A DNA stretch of 64,000 nucleotides from assembly GCF_037975245.1 (NCBI RefSeq), contig NC_092563.1, positions 13,010,001 to 13,074,000 of the forward strand, written 5' to 3'. Source of the stretch: Apostichopus japonicus (lineage: Eukaryota > Echinodermata > Holothuroidea > Aspidochirotida > Stichopodidae). The position numbers and the translations under genes are program-made. Shown here piece after piece: positions 1-13,082 of this stretch (the stretch's first letter is position 1; each line of letters begins with the position of its first letter). The notes under the pieces are model-generated. The model did no database searches and was not told the DNA's origin. It was given only the letters and a program-made list of their open reading frames with translations.

Positions 1-584
1 GATAGCTCAGTTATTTGCTGCATTTTGATGGATGAAGGTTTAAACTCTGGCAAGGAACAATGTAAATCTTGCACAAAGGCAGCATGAAGTTGATGTGCCT
101 CTGTACTTCTTAACATTCTACAAGTCCATGATAATGTAGAGACCGTTTCACACATGTCGTCGTTATATTAACCCATTGCTAACATGATCGCATGTTGGAG
201 TGCCTTAGGAGATTGTAGTTGAAGTCCTGCCAATGGGTGGTTGGTACCTTGAGCCTGTAACTTCAGATTGATTTTGGTCTTGAAGCCTCCTTGTGACACT
301 CACATAGCAAAAGTTGCCGAGCTCCAGCCTTTCCTTCATTCCATTTATATACCAGCTGCAAAAGAGCCAACTGTTCGATGCTGCTTTCATGTTGTTCGTG
401 CACATACCAAACAGACAATTAAACGTCTTCTCCTTTTACCAAACTTAAACTCACCGTTGCTTGAAGGCAAATGATCAACATTCACAACCTTTCCTAGAAA
501 ACTCACTCGATATGCTTTAAAGACCCACCTGTAACTCTGGCTGAATGTACTGTGCATCAACTGAGTTGTGCATCCTCTGTTCAT
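1..584 (-). pseudogene. Possible degenerate coding remnant, unrecognised
   Basis: On the minus strand one frame is open from about 300 to 1 apart from a single stop near 175 (segments KALQHAIMLAMG and TEAHQLHAAFVQDLHCSLPE). Frames above it (FGKRRRRLIVCLVCARTT near 390-470) look protein-like but are broken by shifts. It could be a decayed mobile-element gene continuing left of the window. No family recognised. Confidence 0.25.
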
Positions 585-1735
585 AATGGTGGTTGCATTT
601 CTTGGGAATGAGAAAGCTCTTCATTCTCACCAGCCCTGGATGCGGAGTTTCCTGCAGATGACAAGATAGCTTGATCATTCTCGAGATTGTGTGTAAGCTT
701 TGTCAGTGAGTTCAATATGTACCTACGTACGTAGGTATGTTCATTCTCTTTCCTTGGTCATGTAGAGGTGAAAAATGTACTAATATCTATATCCTAGCGA
801 ATCTTTAACATTGAACTTTCTTGGTCTTCCAGCCATGTTTGAACTTGACCTTTGAGCTGCCTTACAGTCTGGTGTAGCAATTTTAAAGTTCATAAACATG
901 AGTCAATATCTCAATAATAAAATGGGGTATTTTTGCTACAGAAAAAAATTTACATTGATAAATAGGGGGTGCTAGCTGGGATTGCCTAGGGATTTTTACT
1001 ACTTTCAATTGTTTTATTTTTAATTTTGTGAGGAGGGTGCAAAAAATAAACAGGATATAAATTCAGGCCCCTTACATCCAAAGGAAAATACTCTAAAACA
1101 TTTGGACGACGTTTACTCCATTAACTCCAAAATGGTATTTGCATACCCAGTTGACTACCCATTGTACCATAACACTAGGCCTAACATTACCATAGCAGAA
1201 CTTTAAATTGAGCCGTAATGTTACTTGTTAGGCTATTGCTCATCAATTTTTGTATTTTGTATTTAAGACACACACATTTATTACTTGAAAATACTTGTTT
1301 TCTTCTACATATGGAGCGCTGTGACTTACGAGATTAACATCAAAGAAATGTCGAACAGACTTGCCAGATAGAAGCTTCCTTACAGGCTATAGCTACTTGA
1401 TAACGTTATCACGTTACAAATACAAGTAATATGCCAAAACAATATTGTCGAAATAAGTGGGTTCCGGTTGGGGAGGGGTTTGATTGCGCAATTCTCACAA
1501 TTCTTCTCATACGTCTTCTTGAAAATTTGTGTTCAATATTTTGACAATGGGCATGCTTTATTTATTGGGTGGGCAAAATAATTTATTGGGTGAGCAAAAT
1601 TTGGTGGGTTGGGCACTCGGCAAAGTAATTTTGTCCACACAGCTAGTGTGTTACTTACCTCCCCAGGGTGGTGGGTATCAAGTTAAATCCGGCAATATCA
1701 CATTATGTTGACTGTTGTAAATTAAAAAGTCTGTT

Positions 1736-1906
1736 ATTATACAAATAATGAATGGTTATGAGTGCAATAGTGCAAATATTTCATGAGTTGAAAGATGGAA
1801 TGTTCCATTCAACGAAGCGCAGCCGAGTTGAATGGGACATTCCATCTTTCAACTCATGAAATATTTGCACTACTATTGCACGAACGGAAACCATTCATTA
1901 TTTGTT
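1736..1906. repeat. Long hairpin (foldback element)
   Basis: Two arms of roughly 75 bp, near-perfectly complementary, meet around GAAGCGCAGCC. Arm words include TTTCATGAGTTGAAAGATGG and its complement. TATACAA-type sequence recurs near 2100, so a MITE of about 1730-2115 is possible. Confidence 0.75.
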
Positions 1907-2119
1907 TTATACAACATATTATATTAAGATGCATGGTAAAATGCACTCATGCAACAGATTGTTTTGAACAGACAGGTTTCTCTGCTCTCTTACCATTAAA
2001 AAAGTGCTACCAAAAAAGTTTAACCCATGGTTCTATTTCATAGAGTGGAATAGAGCGGAGCAATTGACCAATCAAATGACCAGAATACAATAAGGTGTTG
2101 TATAATATGTTATCACAGC

Positions 2120-5100
2120 ATTCCATTACAAGTATTTCCTATATTTATTAATGAATGGTTTTGCATCTATGCAGAGAGTAATCAGGCCAGCACTTCATCC
2201 AATGGCCAATGTGCTAGATAGGCTATAATGGTCACAAAGTATGGAAACTGGATAGTTTTGAAATATCTGCTTTTGTGATAATCTTTGTTTCCACAATTTT
2301 TCATATTAAAGTGGACAGAACAGAATTCACTGAAGTTTGCTACCATCATGTGAATGCATCTTGTAGATTACTACAAAGACCTCACAATGTATGTTTTTGC
2401 CAAAAAGAACAAAAAAATAAGAAGATAAAAGAGGCAGGTTACAAATTCATTCATCTGTTTTTATTTCCTTTAATAAATGCTATAATATTCAACAAATAAA
2501 AGTGATATTCTTGAAAACTAAAATATTTTTTTAAATTTTTAATGTTATGGCTTAAAGGCAAACACAATTTTTTTGGAAGGCACCACATCTACTAAATATT
2601 TCTACCAATCCAGTATTAAGACTTAATAGTAATTGTTTCATTAAAAATTGTTGTTTTGGCAGCATCATGCAGGTAAAGTTTACACAGCATTTATTCTAAT
2701 TTTATCAAATATTGTCTTTATAGTATGTAGTGGTATACCCACTAACACCAAATTGAGGTTCACATGAATACAAGAAAAATGTGGAAATGGTCAAGAAGTG
2801 TCATGGATACGACTGCTTAGAAAGGCACGACTGTACATATATATCAAGAAAGCTCCCCCCAAGCCCCAAAATGAGATAAGAATTGAAATGCTTCATTTTC
2901 TTCTTTTCAAGCTGTTATCCTTCTGAAATTAATTTTATCCACTAAACTAATTTGTCAGTTGTCATCAAAACCTTCAGTTAAATGTTTGCAGTTTAATTAC
3001 ATGACACATTACCACCACATGATATTTTTTATTTCCCTGTTTCTATCTTCACTACTGCGCCCCCCCCCCCCTCTCCGCCATCCTTCCCAACCATCTCTGA
3101 CCTTTAAAAGAGTGTAAATAAACTTGACACATTAAATATCTCATACTACATCTAACATTTATGATAATATAATGCAGTGGTGCTTCGTGCTAAAACATGG
3201 TAATATTATTTTTAAGACTTTCTGTAAGTAAACTTGCTGAAACTTGTCTACAATTGGACAACTGCCAAATATTCACATGTAGACTCAAATAAAGGAAAGC
3301 ACTTCACAGTACATTCTGTTTAAATTTATTTTGAAAAGTTGGCTTACCTACAGAGGGTCTGAAGAGATAATTCCCCCCCCCCCAAAAGGATCTTCACCAG
3401 GACCCACCCTGAAGAGGCAAGATACAGAAATTCACTGCTACTACTGTAGTACTACTACTACCAAAACAACCACAACAAACAACCCCCCCCCCCCCTCTCC
3501 AAAAGAAGTGGTTGAGCCTCTCTTTTCAAACTAGCAATATTCCTTTTGCATCAAGTGCAAATATTTCTGGGGAAGTTTTTAACTTCTTTGAATTGAGATC
3601 AGAAAGGTACAATCAGGCACAACTATAGCTAATGAAATTCAAATCTTAGATCTGTACATATAACATAAGGGAACTTAGCAAATTTCTGACAACACACTTG
3701 AAAGAGGTATGCCATTCTTACTTAGTAAGGGGAGTTTACTGTGCATTACACCAATCATTCTGTGCAGATTTCACGTATATCTCCCCTCTTTACCTATAGG
3801 ATGGCAAAATTAGCACAATAATAGCACTTATAAACAGCAGTTACATTGTACAGCTGCGACTAAAGGGTGTCAGAACTACAACCAGAGAGCTGAAAAAGAA
3901 AGAAAGAAAAAAAGCCTCTTAAGGGTAATGCAATTGACAGCCTACCAAGACAATGCCCTCTGAATAGAGACTTTAGCAGCTTGTTGTTGCACATGTTGCA
4001 TTATTGATCCCATTGAGTGACTGCAGTATTCACACAATTACCGTCACAGTTACACTGCTGCTTGTTGATGACAGAGGCAGCGCCAATGGAAATCCATCAG
4101 AGTCTTTCAGCTCTCAGTTTTTTAAATGCATGAGATAATTGAAGCTCTCCGGCCACAAAAGGCATCTTGGCATTTTTTTTTTATTATATTTTGTTCAAAT
4201 CAAAACTAAGACAAAAGTATGAGCGGAAGTTGAACAAACATCCTTTACATGCATTCTGTATGCTAAATGACATGGAAGTGAGGAAAGTTTGATCCTATGT
4301 GAAAAGTACTTTTAAAGTACACTGATGGCTTAATAGCTTATATACTTTAGTCAAAGGGATCAGAAAGCCAATGATTTCTATTTAATCTGTGTTGGTGTAC
4401 TTTAAATTCAAAATGACTTTCGTAAAAGTTCAACACAGATCTGAGCAATATATATTTTGCGGCATATTGCAGTCGGAAAACTCCCCCTTTCCCAGCCACC
4501 CCCCCTCCTGCCCCAGCCCCATGGTTTTGATTGCCACTTAGGGTAAAAGATACACTTTTAAATGATTGTCCTGTAAACACCTAAACAGAAGTTAGGGGAA
4601 CCTATTGTACTCTGTAACCTCAACAAAAACCTGCTTTGTAGTATTGAAGTTTTAAAAGAAAATAACAAATGCACATGATTATCACAACAGGTATTGTTCT
4701 ACAATCTTCCAAAAACTTATTCAAATTTATAGGAGTAAACTTGGTGCTCTTAAGAAAGGCAATAGATGAAGAATTAGTTCAGACACATTTCACGGACGGA
4801 CAAATATACATAGTTCTCATATTTAAAGAGTAAGGAGGGAGAGTGATAACTAGATTCTTTGGAAAATCTTACTTCAACAATCAATCTGAGATTCGAATAA
4901 AATATGGACGGACGTGAAACATGGCAACAATGTAAATCCCACATACTAAACAACTTGGAATACATATTTGGAAAGCTTCTTTCAATTCAAATGAATACAC
5001 ATTACAATGACACTTCTCACAAGTAATAATCCATCTTTAACAGGATTTGAAATATGAGAAGCATACAAAAATACAAGATAAAAAGAATGGCTTCTATTAG

Positions 5101-5700
5101 CACTGACTTGACGCTACTACACATTACATACATTCTTAAATGTAAAATTATATTTCTCATGTCACAGTTTTTTTTTTTTTTTGTACAAGTGAAATAAAGG
5201 AATACAAAAATAAAAGAAATCTATAACCAATAGAAAACACTACTCACAATAACCAATAAATACATACAAAACAGGAAGGAAACATGAGAATTTCATTACA
5301 TAGTACCTTTAACATGAATGGGTTTATATATGAGTTGAAACACTCTACAATAAAGCTTTTTGAAAAGTATCCATCCAGCTGTACCATTGTCCTACCATCC
5401 CTTTGCTTGTTGTACCCTCCTTATAACCCCCTCTTTGCCCCCTCCTCCCCCTCACCATTAAACTTTTCACCCTCTCATGTCAAGATTAGTTTAGTACATC
5501 TTTGCTCGTCTGTACTATAAAGTTGGTAATGAAAAGTAAGATATACATCGGATTGAAACCAGAGCTATTTCAGATCTTACTGTGCTGTACAGGCGACTTA
5601 CTCCACCACAATGAAGGCCTAAGAATTTGGACATCATACAAATATATAGAACACTGCCAGTGTGTCAAGATATATTAAAATAACACTCTGCCGATTAACT
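2120..5700. other. Non-coding, low-complexity region
   Basis: AT-rich DNA with several C runs (near 3060, 3373, 3482). I see no gene. The part nearest PSKH1 could include 3' UTR. Confidence 0.6.
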
Positions 5701-5705
5701 ATGTA

Positions 5706-6024
5706 TCTAGAGCAGGCTAACCCCCAATACATATGGTTGCAGTTATAAATGTAGGCTAAATGAACACCATACATATGGTTGTATATCTAAATCAGGCTAA
5801 ACCAACACCATACTGCATATGGTTGTAACCAACACCACACATATGGTTGTAGGTGTAAAAGCAGGTTACACCAACACCATACTGCATATGGTTGTAGATC
5901 TAAATGCAGGCTAAGCCAACACAATACATATGGTTGCAGGTGCAAAGCAGGTTAATCCAACACCATACATATGGATGTAGTTCTAACATAGGCTAAACCA
6001 ACACTATAAATACAGTTGTAAATG
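5706..6024. repeat. Minisatellite rich in CATATG
   Basis: About seven degenerate units of roughly 35-50 bp with the theme CCAACACCATACATATGGTT. Non-coding. Confidence 0.85.
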
Positions 6025-7059
6025 GAACAAAACCCCTATAATTTCTAGAATTAATTCTAGCAATTAATACAGGTTATCCAGGGAAATGTAATAAGAGCAA
6101 TTACAGTTGCCTGTGCTACGCAAGAACATTTTGCAGTTGCCTGTGATTACAAAAATGGAATGTTGCCTGCCTGATTCTAGAAGCACAGTAATGAATTTTT
6201 AATTGAATCCTGCCCATGACTCTAGAACTTGTAAGCAGTTTGCCATTTTTCTAGAATAAGCAAACATTATATGATACCTGTAAATGTTTCCATTGATTCT
6301 AGATCTTATTAAAACCATGAATGTTTTCTGATTCTGGTCCTACTTTCAGCTAGAATGTTTTTGCCATAGTGAACATTTTCTGTAAGCAAGCAACAATGCA
6401 CTCCCATCTTGGTTCTATGCATGTACTTAGAGAGTATTCTACGTCAAAATACTTTGCCTTTGTAAAATATATTTAACTTGGTTTCTCTTTCAGTATACTT
6501 GCTGAAAAATAGAAAAGGAGAACAATAGTCTCCGAACTTACAACCTCCAACAACAAAGCCGTGGCAAAGGCCTGTTGTCTAAAATATGAAAACTATCTGT
6601 TGAGTTGGACTCACAAGGAGGTGGTAACATCCACAAACTGGAAACTCTAACCTATCTTGTATGGTACATGTGAATTTGAATGTTATTAATATGAGATTGA
6701 AAACCATTCACATTAATTTGCCAATGCTAATGGTGTTGTCTTGACCTTATCAATCTTGAGTCAAATGCACTGACATGTTGTCTTTGGTAACCACATCTGA
6801 ATGTGTATTGGCCGAGACATTCTTTAGACAAATGTCAAAATTAAATTTCAATGCTTGCATTCAAAGTTGAGTCTATTTATAGTTGAAGAGTATCAATGGA
6901 ATTGTATTGAAACAACCTCAATGAATTAACTTCTTTCTTACATAAGCATGTGATGACCCATACATGATTTCTTTCACCAAATTTTTAATTCTCAATGAGA
7001 CTTAACTCACAACACTCCATCATGTTGCCTGTCCTTCGGGAATGCAGCCGCACACTAGC

Positions 7060-7735
7060 TGAAATTCTGTTGGCTACTGTGCAAGTGGAATGAACAACAT
7101 ACTAGCTAATACTTCGTTCTGCTGACAACTGTGCAGGTGGAATGAACAACATACTAGCTAATACTTTATTCTGTTGACAACTGTGCAGGTGGAATGAAGT
7201 ACATACTAGCTAATACTTCATTCTGCTGACAACTGTGCAGGTGGAATGAAGTACATACTAGCTAATACTTTATTCTGTTGACAACTGTGCAGGTGGAATG
7301 AAATACATACTAGCTAATACTTTATTCTGTTGACAACTGTGCAGGTGGAATGAAGTACATACTAGCTAATACTTCATTCTGCTGACAACTGTGCAGGTGG
7401 AATGAAGTACATACTAGCTAATACTTTATTCTGTTGACAACTGTGCAGATAGAATGAAATACATACTAGCTAATACTTTATTCTGTTGACAACTGTGCAG
7501 GTGGAATGAAGTACATACTAGCTAATACTTCATTCTGCTGACAACTGTGCAGGTGGAATGAAGTACATACTAGCTACTACTTCTTTCTGCTGACAACTGT
7601 GCAGGTGGAATGAACAACATACAAGCTAATACTTTATTCTGTTGACAACTGTGCAGATAGAATGAAATACATACTAGCTAATACTTCATTCTGCAGGCTA
7701 CTGTGCAGGTGGAATGAACTGAACACTCCCTCATA
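7060..7735. repeat. 52-bp minisatellite, about 13 units
   Basis: Units with CATACTAGCTAATACTT and CAACTGTGCAGGTGGAATG repeat every 52 bp from about 7078 to 7703. Confidence 0.92.
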
Positions 7736-7739
7736 CTTC

Positions 7740-8060
7740 ATTTTGTTAGCTACTGTGCAGGTGAATGGTATCACATGACTAGCTCCTATTCACTGTGTTG
7801 CTTCTGCCTTGGAGATCAGGTCACTATACTCCCTCATACTTCATTCTGTTGGCTACTGTGCAGGTGAATGGTATCACATGACTAGCTCCTATTCACTATG
7901 TTACTTCTGCCTTGGAGATCAGGTCACTATACTCCCTCATACTCCATTCTGTTGGATGCTGTCCTTGGTAATGACACCATATTTAACTGTTTCATTTCTG
8001 TCAAAGATGTCACCAAATAACCACTCATACTCCATTCTGTTGGCTGCCATCCTTAGGAAT
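7740..8060. repeat. Second-order tandem repeat next to the minisatellite
   Basis: A unit of about 105 bp (ATGGTATCACATGACTAGCT, CTTGGAGATCAGGTCACT) occurs twice, followed by a partly related third stretch. The open frame across it is repeat-derived. Confidence 0.75.
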
Positions 8061-8429
8061 AGCTGCATGACTGTCACTAACTGCTCTACTAACATCCTTG
8101 ACATCTGGACCCTAAGAGAAACAATATTTCACAGAAAACTTAATTTAATCAATCAATAAGATCAATATTGCCTTCTTTTCATCTCAAAGCAAAATTCAAT
8201 ACTTCAAATTGTACAATAGTTCATAAGAGCGCATATTGCTATGCTTCCCATTGTCAACTGAGAAGAACTGACATTTTTTAGAACTCCTTCACATTCTTGA
8301 CAATAGGTTATTTCAATTGTACTCTTATAGAGAAAGAAAGATGATAGAGAACAAAAAAAATTAAAAATCTTATTATTATGAAACAAAATTGTCAGGTAAA
8401 AAAGTACATGTGAGCATTTGCCGTACTTA

Positions 8430-9330
8430 AACTTATGTACACTGCAGTAAAACAATACACAATGATGCAAATAGACATGCTATGACTATAGTCAAGATAT
8501 GTAACATAGTGATAATATGCAACATAGTGAAGATATTAGGTATGTTATATACTTGTATTGAAGACATGTATAGTCTAGTGAAGATATGTAAACTGTAGTA
8601 CTGTAGCTTTTTAAGCACAATGGTACGCACTGTGAAGAAAATAGAAGCGCATGTTGTAGTGTAACAGATATGCAACATAACTGTACTGAAGATATATGCA
8701 ACATAGTGAAGATGTAACACAGTGAAGATAAATATGCTGTATTGAGGATGTGTGTTGTGCAGTGAAGATATGTACAGTCAACTGTAGTATCAATATTTAT
8801 TTATAAGCATAATGTACTGTGAAGAAAGGAATACTATAGAACATGCAACATAGTGAATAAAATACTACTGTGGAGACCTAAATCTACTTACATTGTTGTG
8901 AAGAAATGCACACAATACTGAAGGTACTACGTGCAAAATGACCGAAGAAAAATATGCTGTATGACAACATGTATAGTCGTATACATAGTCTAGTGAAGAT
9001 ATGTAAACTGTAGTAACGATAACCATGCACTGCATACAGTATTGAAGAAATGCATAATGTAGTGCATACAGTACTGAAGATATGTATAATGTAGTGAAAA
9101 ATGCATACAGTACTGAAGATACACAACAATAGTGAAACTAACTACTGTAGGGAAGATAATTATTATAGTGTAATGGAGATATATTGTAATATTACATATG
9201 CATCTACATTGTGAACAAACTTAAGACTGTTGTGATGATGTGCAACAGGGTGAAGATATGTATGTATACCGTCATGAAGAAATGTATAGTGTAGTGACGA
9301 TGTGTACAATGCAGAAAAAGATATTCGCAC
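8430..9330. repeat. Degenerate short tandem repeat tract
   Basis: Words such as CATAGTGAAGATATG, TACTGAAGATATGTATA and TGTAGTGAAG recur irregularly over about 900 bp. Minus-strand frames across it are repeat artefacts. Confidence 0.75.
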
Positions 9331-9409
9331 TGTAAAGTGAAGAATTGCTATTGCAGATGAAAAAGGTAAAGCGAATCACAAAAGTTTGATATCATCGTTA
9401 CCGTTGTTT

Positions 9410-9736
9410 CTACAATAATGAGGTATAGATATCACTACATACCTTTCTGAGAGGGGGCAGGCGTTGGCTTCTAGAGGACCGCATCGACTTTCCTGACCTC
9501 TGAGATTTCACGGATCTATTGGAATGGACGGAACGGCTGGATCGGCTCCTGGTCGAAGTACGCTTCAACCAGTTTTGGCTGATCGAATGGTGGAGATTCT
9601 TAAGATTAGATTGGCTGGCCGCACTAGCTATCCAGGGATGTTTAAGGCACTGGGCTGAGGTCATCCTCTCCGCTGGGTTGACTAAGAGGACTTTGTTGAC
9701 AAAATCTTTGGCAGCTGGAGACACATCCTTCCAAGG
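9410..9736 (-). CDS. PSKH1: PSKH1 exon 2: end of kinase C-lobe and Arg/Ser-rich tail
   Basis: Begins after a clean acceptor (tttgttttcag, then CCTTGG) in phase 0 and continues exon 1 with PWKDVSPAAKDFVNKVLL, then ERMTSAQCLKHPW, the end of the kinase fold. Next comes NLKNLHHSISQNWLKR and a run of Arg/Ser dipeptides, which matches the PSKH1 tail. Read through, the frame stops at 9410 and gives a 394-residue protein, against 424 in human. A strong donor (AAAG followed by GTATGT) lies at 9443/9442 directly after LRK. The last ten residues to the stop do not resemble the family C-terminus. The true mRNA may therefore splice at 9443 to a third, short coding exon further left that I could not find. 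Confidence 0.88.
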   Translation of the reverse strand, partial: PWKDVSPAAKDFVNKVLLVNPAERMTSAQCLKHPWIASAASQSNLKNLHHSISQNWLKRTSTRSRSSRSVHSNRSVKSQRSGKSMRSSRSQRLPPLRKVCSDIYTSLL

Positions 9737-11179
9737 CTGAAAACAAAGAACAAGAATGTGTAAGTTATGAGGAGACAGGTAAGGGAGAAAGCAAAGCAAA
9801 GGACAGAAACACACTTATCTTTCGGGACTACTTTATTCCAGCAAGCTGGTTACTAAAACAAGGATAAAGCCCAAAACTTGACTGGTTTGGGTATAATTTA
9901 AATACTATTTACGGACAACAATTTGTGCACTGTAGCATACCTAGCATACAAAAATGTCATAATTTACGCACAGTGCGCCCATTGGCCCACTACCTCTTCC
10001 GCTGGCCCTCTACATACTTCAGAAAGTGGCCTGTGGCCATGCTCCTCCCAAAGTCTTTCATTACTTTGTTATTCTACCACTCATAATCTCCATTGGCAAT
10101 GAATCTGGCTGTGACTAACACTTCTTCATATATTTTTGTACCCACAAATCTCCTCATTCTGCTAGAAAGTTTTTATACTTCTTCTCAGCGCAACCTTTGT
10201 TACACTGGTCAGAAACTATGGAGGAATCTTCTTCACTCCTCCAAGAAAAACTTTCAACACTTGTAATTTTCTGACTCTTTATTCTTACTTATATATATGG
10301 TACAGTCTGAAGTTGAATATGAATAAAAGTGATCCGATACAATTAATATGAATAAATTTGATCTCAACAAGACATTGTCATTAGTTTCAAGCACATCTTT
10401 AAATCTACCCTAACAAAGAACAAAAAGTAACAAACATTACAGTTCTCTTCAATTTGACAAAAACCTGTAAAGGAAAGGAATAGAACAAGGCTTAACTGCC
10501 ACATCCGTTTGTAAAGCTTTTTTGAAGTTTGTTGCAAAGTTTGGTTCTCTTTCACAAGTTGTGTACACGGCAATACTTAACTGTATCACACATTATAATG
10601 TACGCATATTTAAAGAAATATAAATATACCCCCTTCAGAAAATATTCTACAGTACTTCCCTATATACCATGAGAGGAAAGTTGTCAACAAGAAAATTGTC
10701 CTCCTTGTGGGGATTTCAAGGCCTTTCATAAAAGTATATTATTGTCTGGATCAAGGACAAAGAGCTACTACCTATGTACATTAACTTTTTACAGGTCCCA
10801 GGATACTTGTGGAATGTTGATTCTTTCTATGAGAAAGCTTCATCTGGAACAAACAATTAGTCCAAGCAGGAGACCAATACCAAGTACATCTTACATTCTT
10901 AACATCAACAGCTGGGGATTTCATGAGAACTAATGGTTTAGAGGCAGGTGCAAAACGGCTGGTTGAATCCATGCGGGGGGGGGGGGGTGGGGGGTGGAGG
11001 GGATGTTTATACTTTACCTCAGTCTCCTACTGGCAGAGGACACGTGTACACACATATCATAACTACTCCTCTGTAAGCGGTTAGTTGCTTTCTTAGAGAG
11101 AAACACTAAATGTTGTACATCAATCTTCTCATAGAATATCAAATTACTTAGTGTCTCCCAACATTATGAAGTTGTGATA

Positions 11180-11430
11180 AACAATTATTGTCCTATTGTT
11201 TGAAATTGTCCTATTGTATGAAATTGTGTATTTTGCTTTGTTGTACTTTGATTGGTCTCTTTCTCTGTATTTTAGGGAGCGAAGCACCCCATCAAGCCCG
11301 CAAGGGTTTTTTTGTTCCGCTTCCTTCACTTCATGTATTATTCACTACTACTTCATGTTATTTGTTATTTGTAAATGTTTAAATGCATGTTGTGAGAAAC
11401 AAATAAATGAAATGAAATTAAATTAAACAC
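11180..11430 (+). mobile_element. Possible LINE 3' end
   Basis: TTTTAGGGAGCGAAGCACCC and a downstream stretch ending in AAATAAATGAAATGAAATTA look like the 3' UTR and simple tail of a truncated LINE. No protein remnant is certain. Confidence 0.4.
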
Positions 11431-12245
11431 CCATCTTCTTTTACTCTTCAACAATGCTGTGTTTCGTACTTTACTCCAGATAATCAAGTCATGTAAAACT
11501 GGGCACACATTACAATCTGACTGCTCATAATTACTAAGTTATTTCAACTTATACCTTTAATTCCAACAGAGAAAAATTTGTGTCAAAGGGAATTTAATGT
11601 AATATTAAGTTTATTTTTAATATTTTGTTTTTTTACAACCAGGTATGGAACTTTTGGTGGATTAGAGTAAGACCGTGTTTTGACTGATAAACTACTATTC
11701 ATTCCACAATAGCACTTGGCTTATAGACCCCCCCCCCCCATTAGGTTGTGGCAAACTCTCCAGATGCACACATGAAATGACACAATCTTGAATTCAATTC
11801 ATTCCATTCTATGCAACAACTAAATAGAAGATTGTTAACCGGTAAAGTCTAGAATGGAAAAAAACATACTGTAACTTGGAAGAGATACTGTATATATTAA
11901 ATGATCTGATAAGTGAAGTTAGAAATTCATCATTGTAGTTAGAATTTGTAGATTTCGCAAAATCACGTATATGAGAGATTGGCAAGGAGACGAAAGATGC
12001 ATTAACTGGAAAATGGGTCAATGCTAAAACGTTAACATACACTTCCTGTTAGGTCCATCACGTTTGCTATTAATGCTAATTAATCTGTATTGTTGGAAAA
12101 GTAGGGAAGGTTCCCTATCCTTCCAAATTCTAATTTATTATTAAGACAAATTTAACAATTATAGCCCCTGGAAAATAAAATATGTCAAAATAAAATAAAA
12201 CTGTTACCAAACTGCTTATCCACTAGAGAGCCTGTGTAAGAGAAT

Positions 12246-12361
12246 GTGTAAAAGTAAGTCGGCCTGACGTTTCGATCCTAGCAGGATCTTCTTCAGAGGC
12301 TTAAAAAGCCTCTGAAGAAGATCCTGCTACGATTGAAAAGTCAGGCCAACTTACCTTTACA
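12246..12361. repeat. Inverted repeat of two hammerhead-like motifs
   Basis: Arms of about 55 bp face each other across a 7-base spacer. On the minus strand (12300 to 12262) the order is GCCT, CTGAAGA, a GATCCT/AGGATC hairpin, GAAA, CGTC, AGGC. This matches hammerhead ribozyme stem I, core, stem II, core and cleavage triplet. The plus arm (12308-12346) has the same order but a damaged stem II. Confidence 0.65.
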
Positions 12362-13082
12362 CAAATAAAATATATAATAAATATATTAAAATATAATCAT
12401 AAAATATTACAGTTCCTGAAACAAGCCTATCATTTTAAACCAATGATAGCCACTAAGAATAGGACTTTATATTAGTGGGCAATGATGATGACTTTCATTT
12501 AAAGACCAAAATTTTAAAGTTTTTTTTATTATTGTTTTTATAGACCAGATAGATGGGCAAGTGTCTACTCTAGAGTGCAGCAGGTAAATTAATTAATGCA
12601 TTACACATTCTTTACAAATGGCTAAAGGTACGATTAGCAACTTGGTGTGACTGAAAACCACAACTTATCTTTCCAAGTACAGTACATCTAGAGGTATCTT
12701 TCTACCAACGACTATGGAAGCTGCTTCCATGACATATTCTAACAAATTCATTGCAACATTTCAACTTATGAAAAATGATTGGTCTCATGATTATTGGTTA
12801 TTCCATACTCAAAGATGTTACATTAGATTTTTTTTCTTTCTTTTTCAAACACAGGAGATAAAATATCTTCCTCCGTTTCTAAATTTACCCCGCCTGACAG
12901 CTGCTAATAAAAGGCATTCTGTCACAACAGAGAGTAAATTCAATTTAAGAAACTGTACTGTCTTGCCATACTCTAATCATGTGCCAACTCCACTTTGAAA
13001 TAGTCTGAGTAACATAGCTTAAAGGTAAAATGACAAACACTATGACCTCATTCTTACAAAGGCCAACCGGATAAAAATAGAA

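Noticed and set aside
8433-9129. Several Cys/Ile/Tyr-rich minus-strand frames
   Set aside because: Arise from the degenerate GTGAAGATATG repeat tract.
9519-9740. Plus-strand ORF opposite PSKH1 exon 2
   Set aside because: Antisense shadow of the kinase exon.
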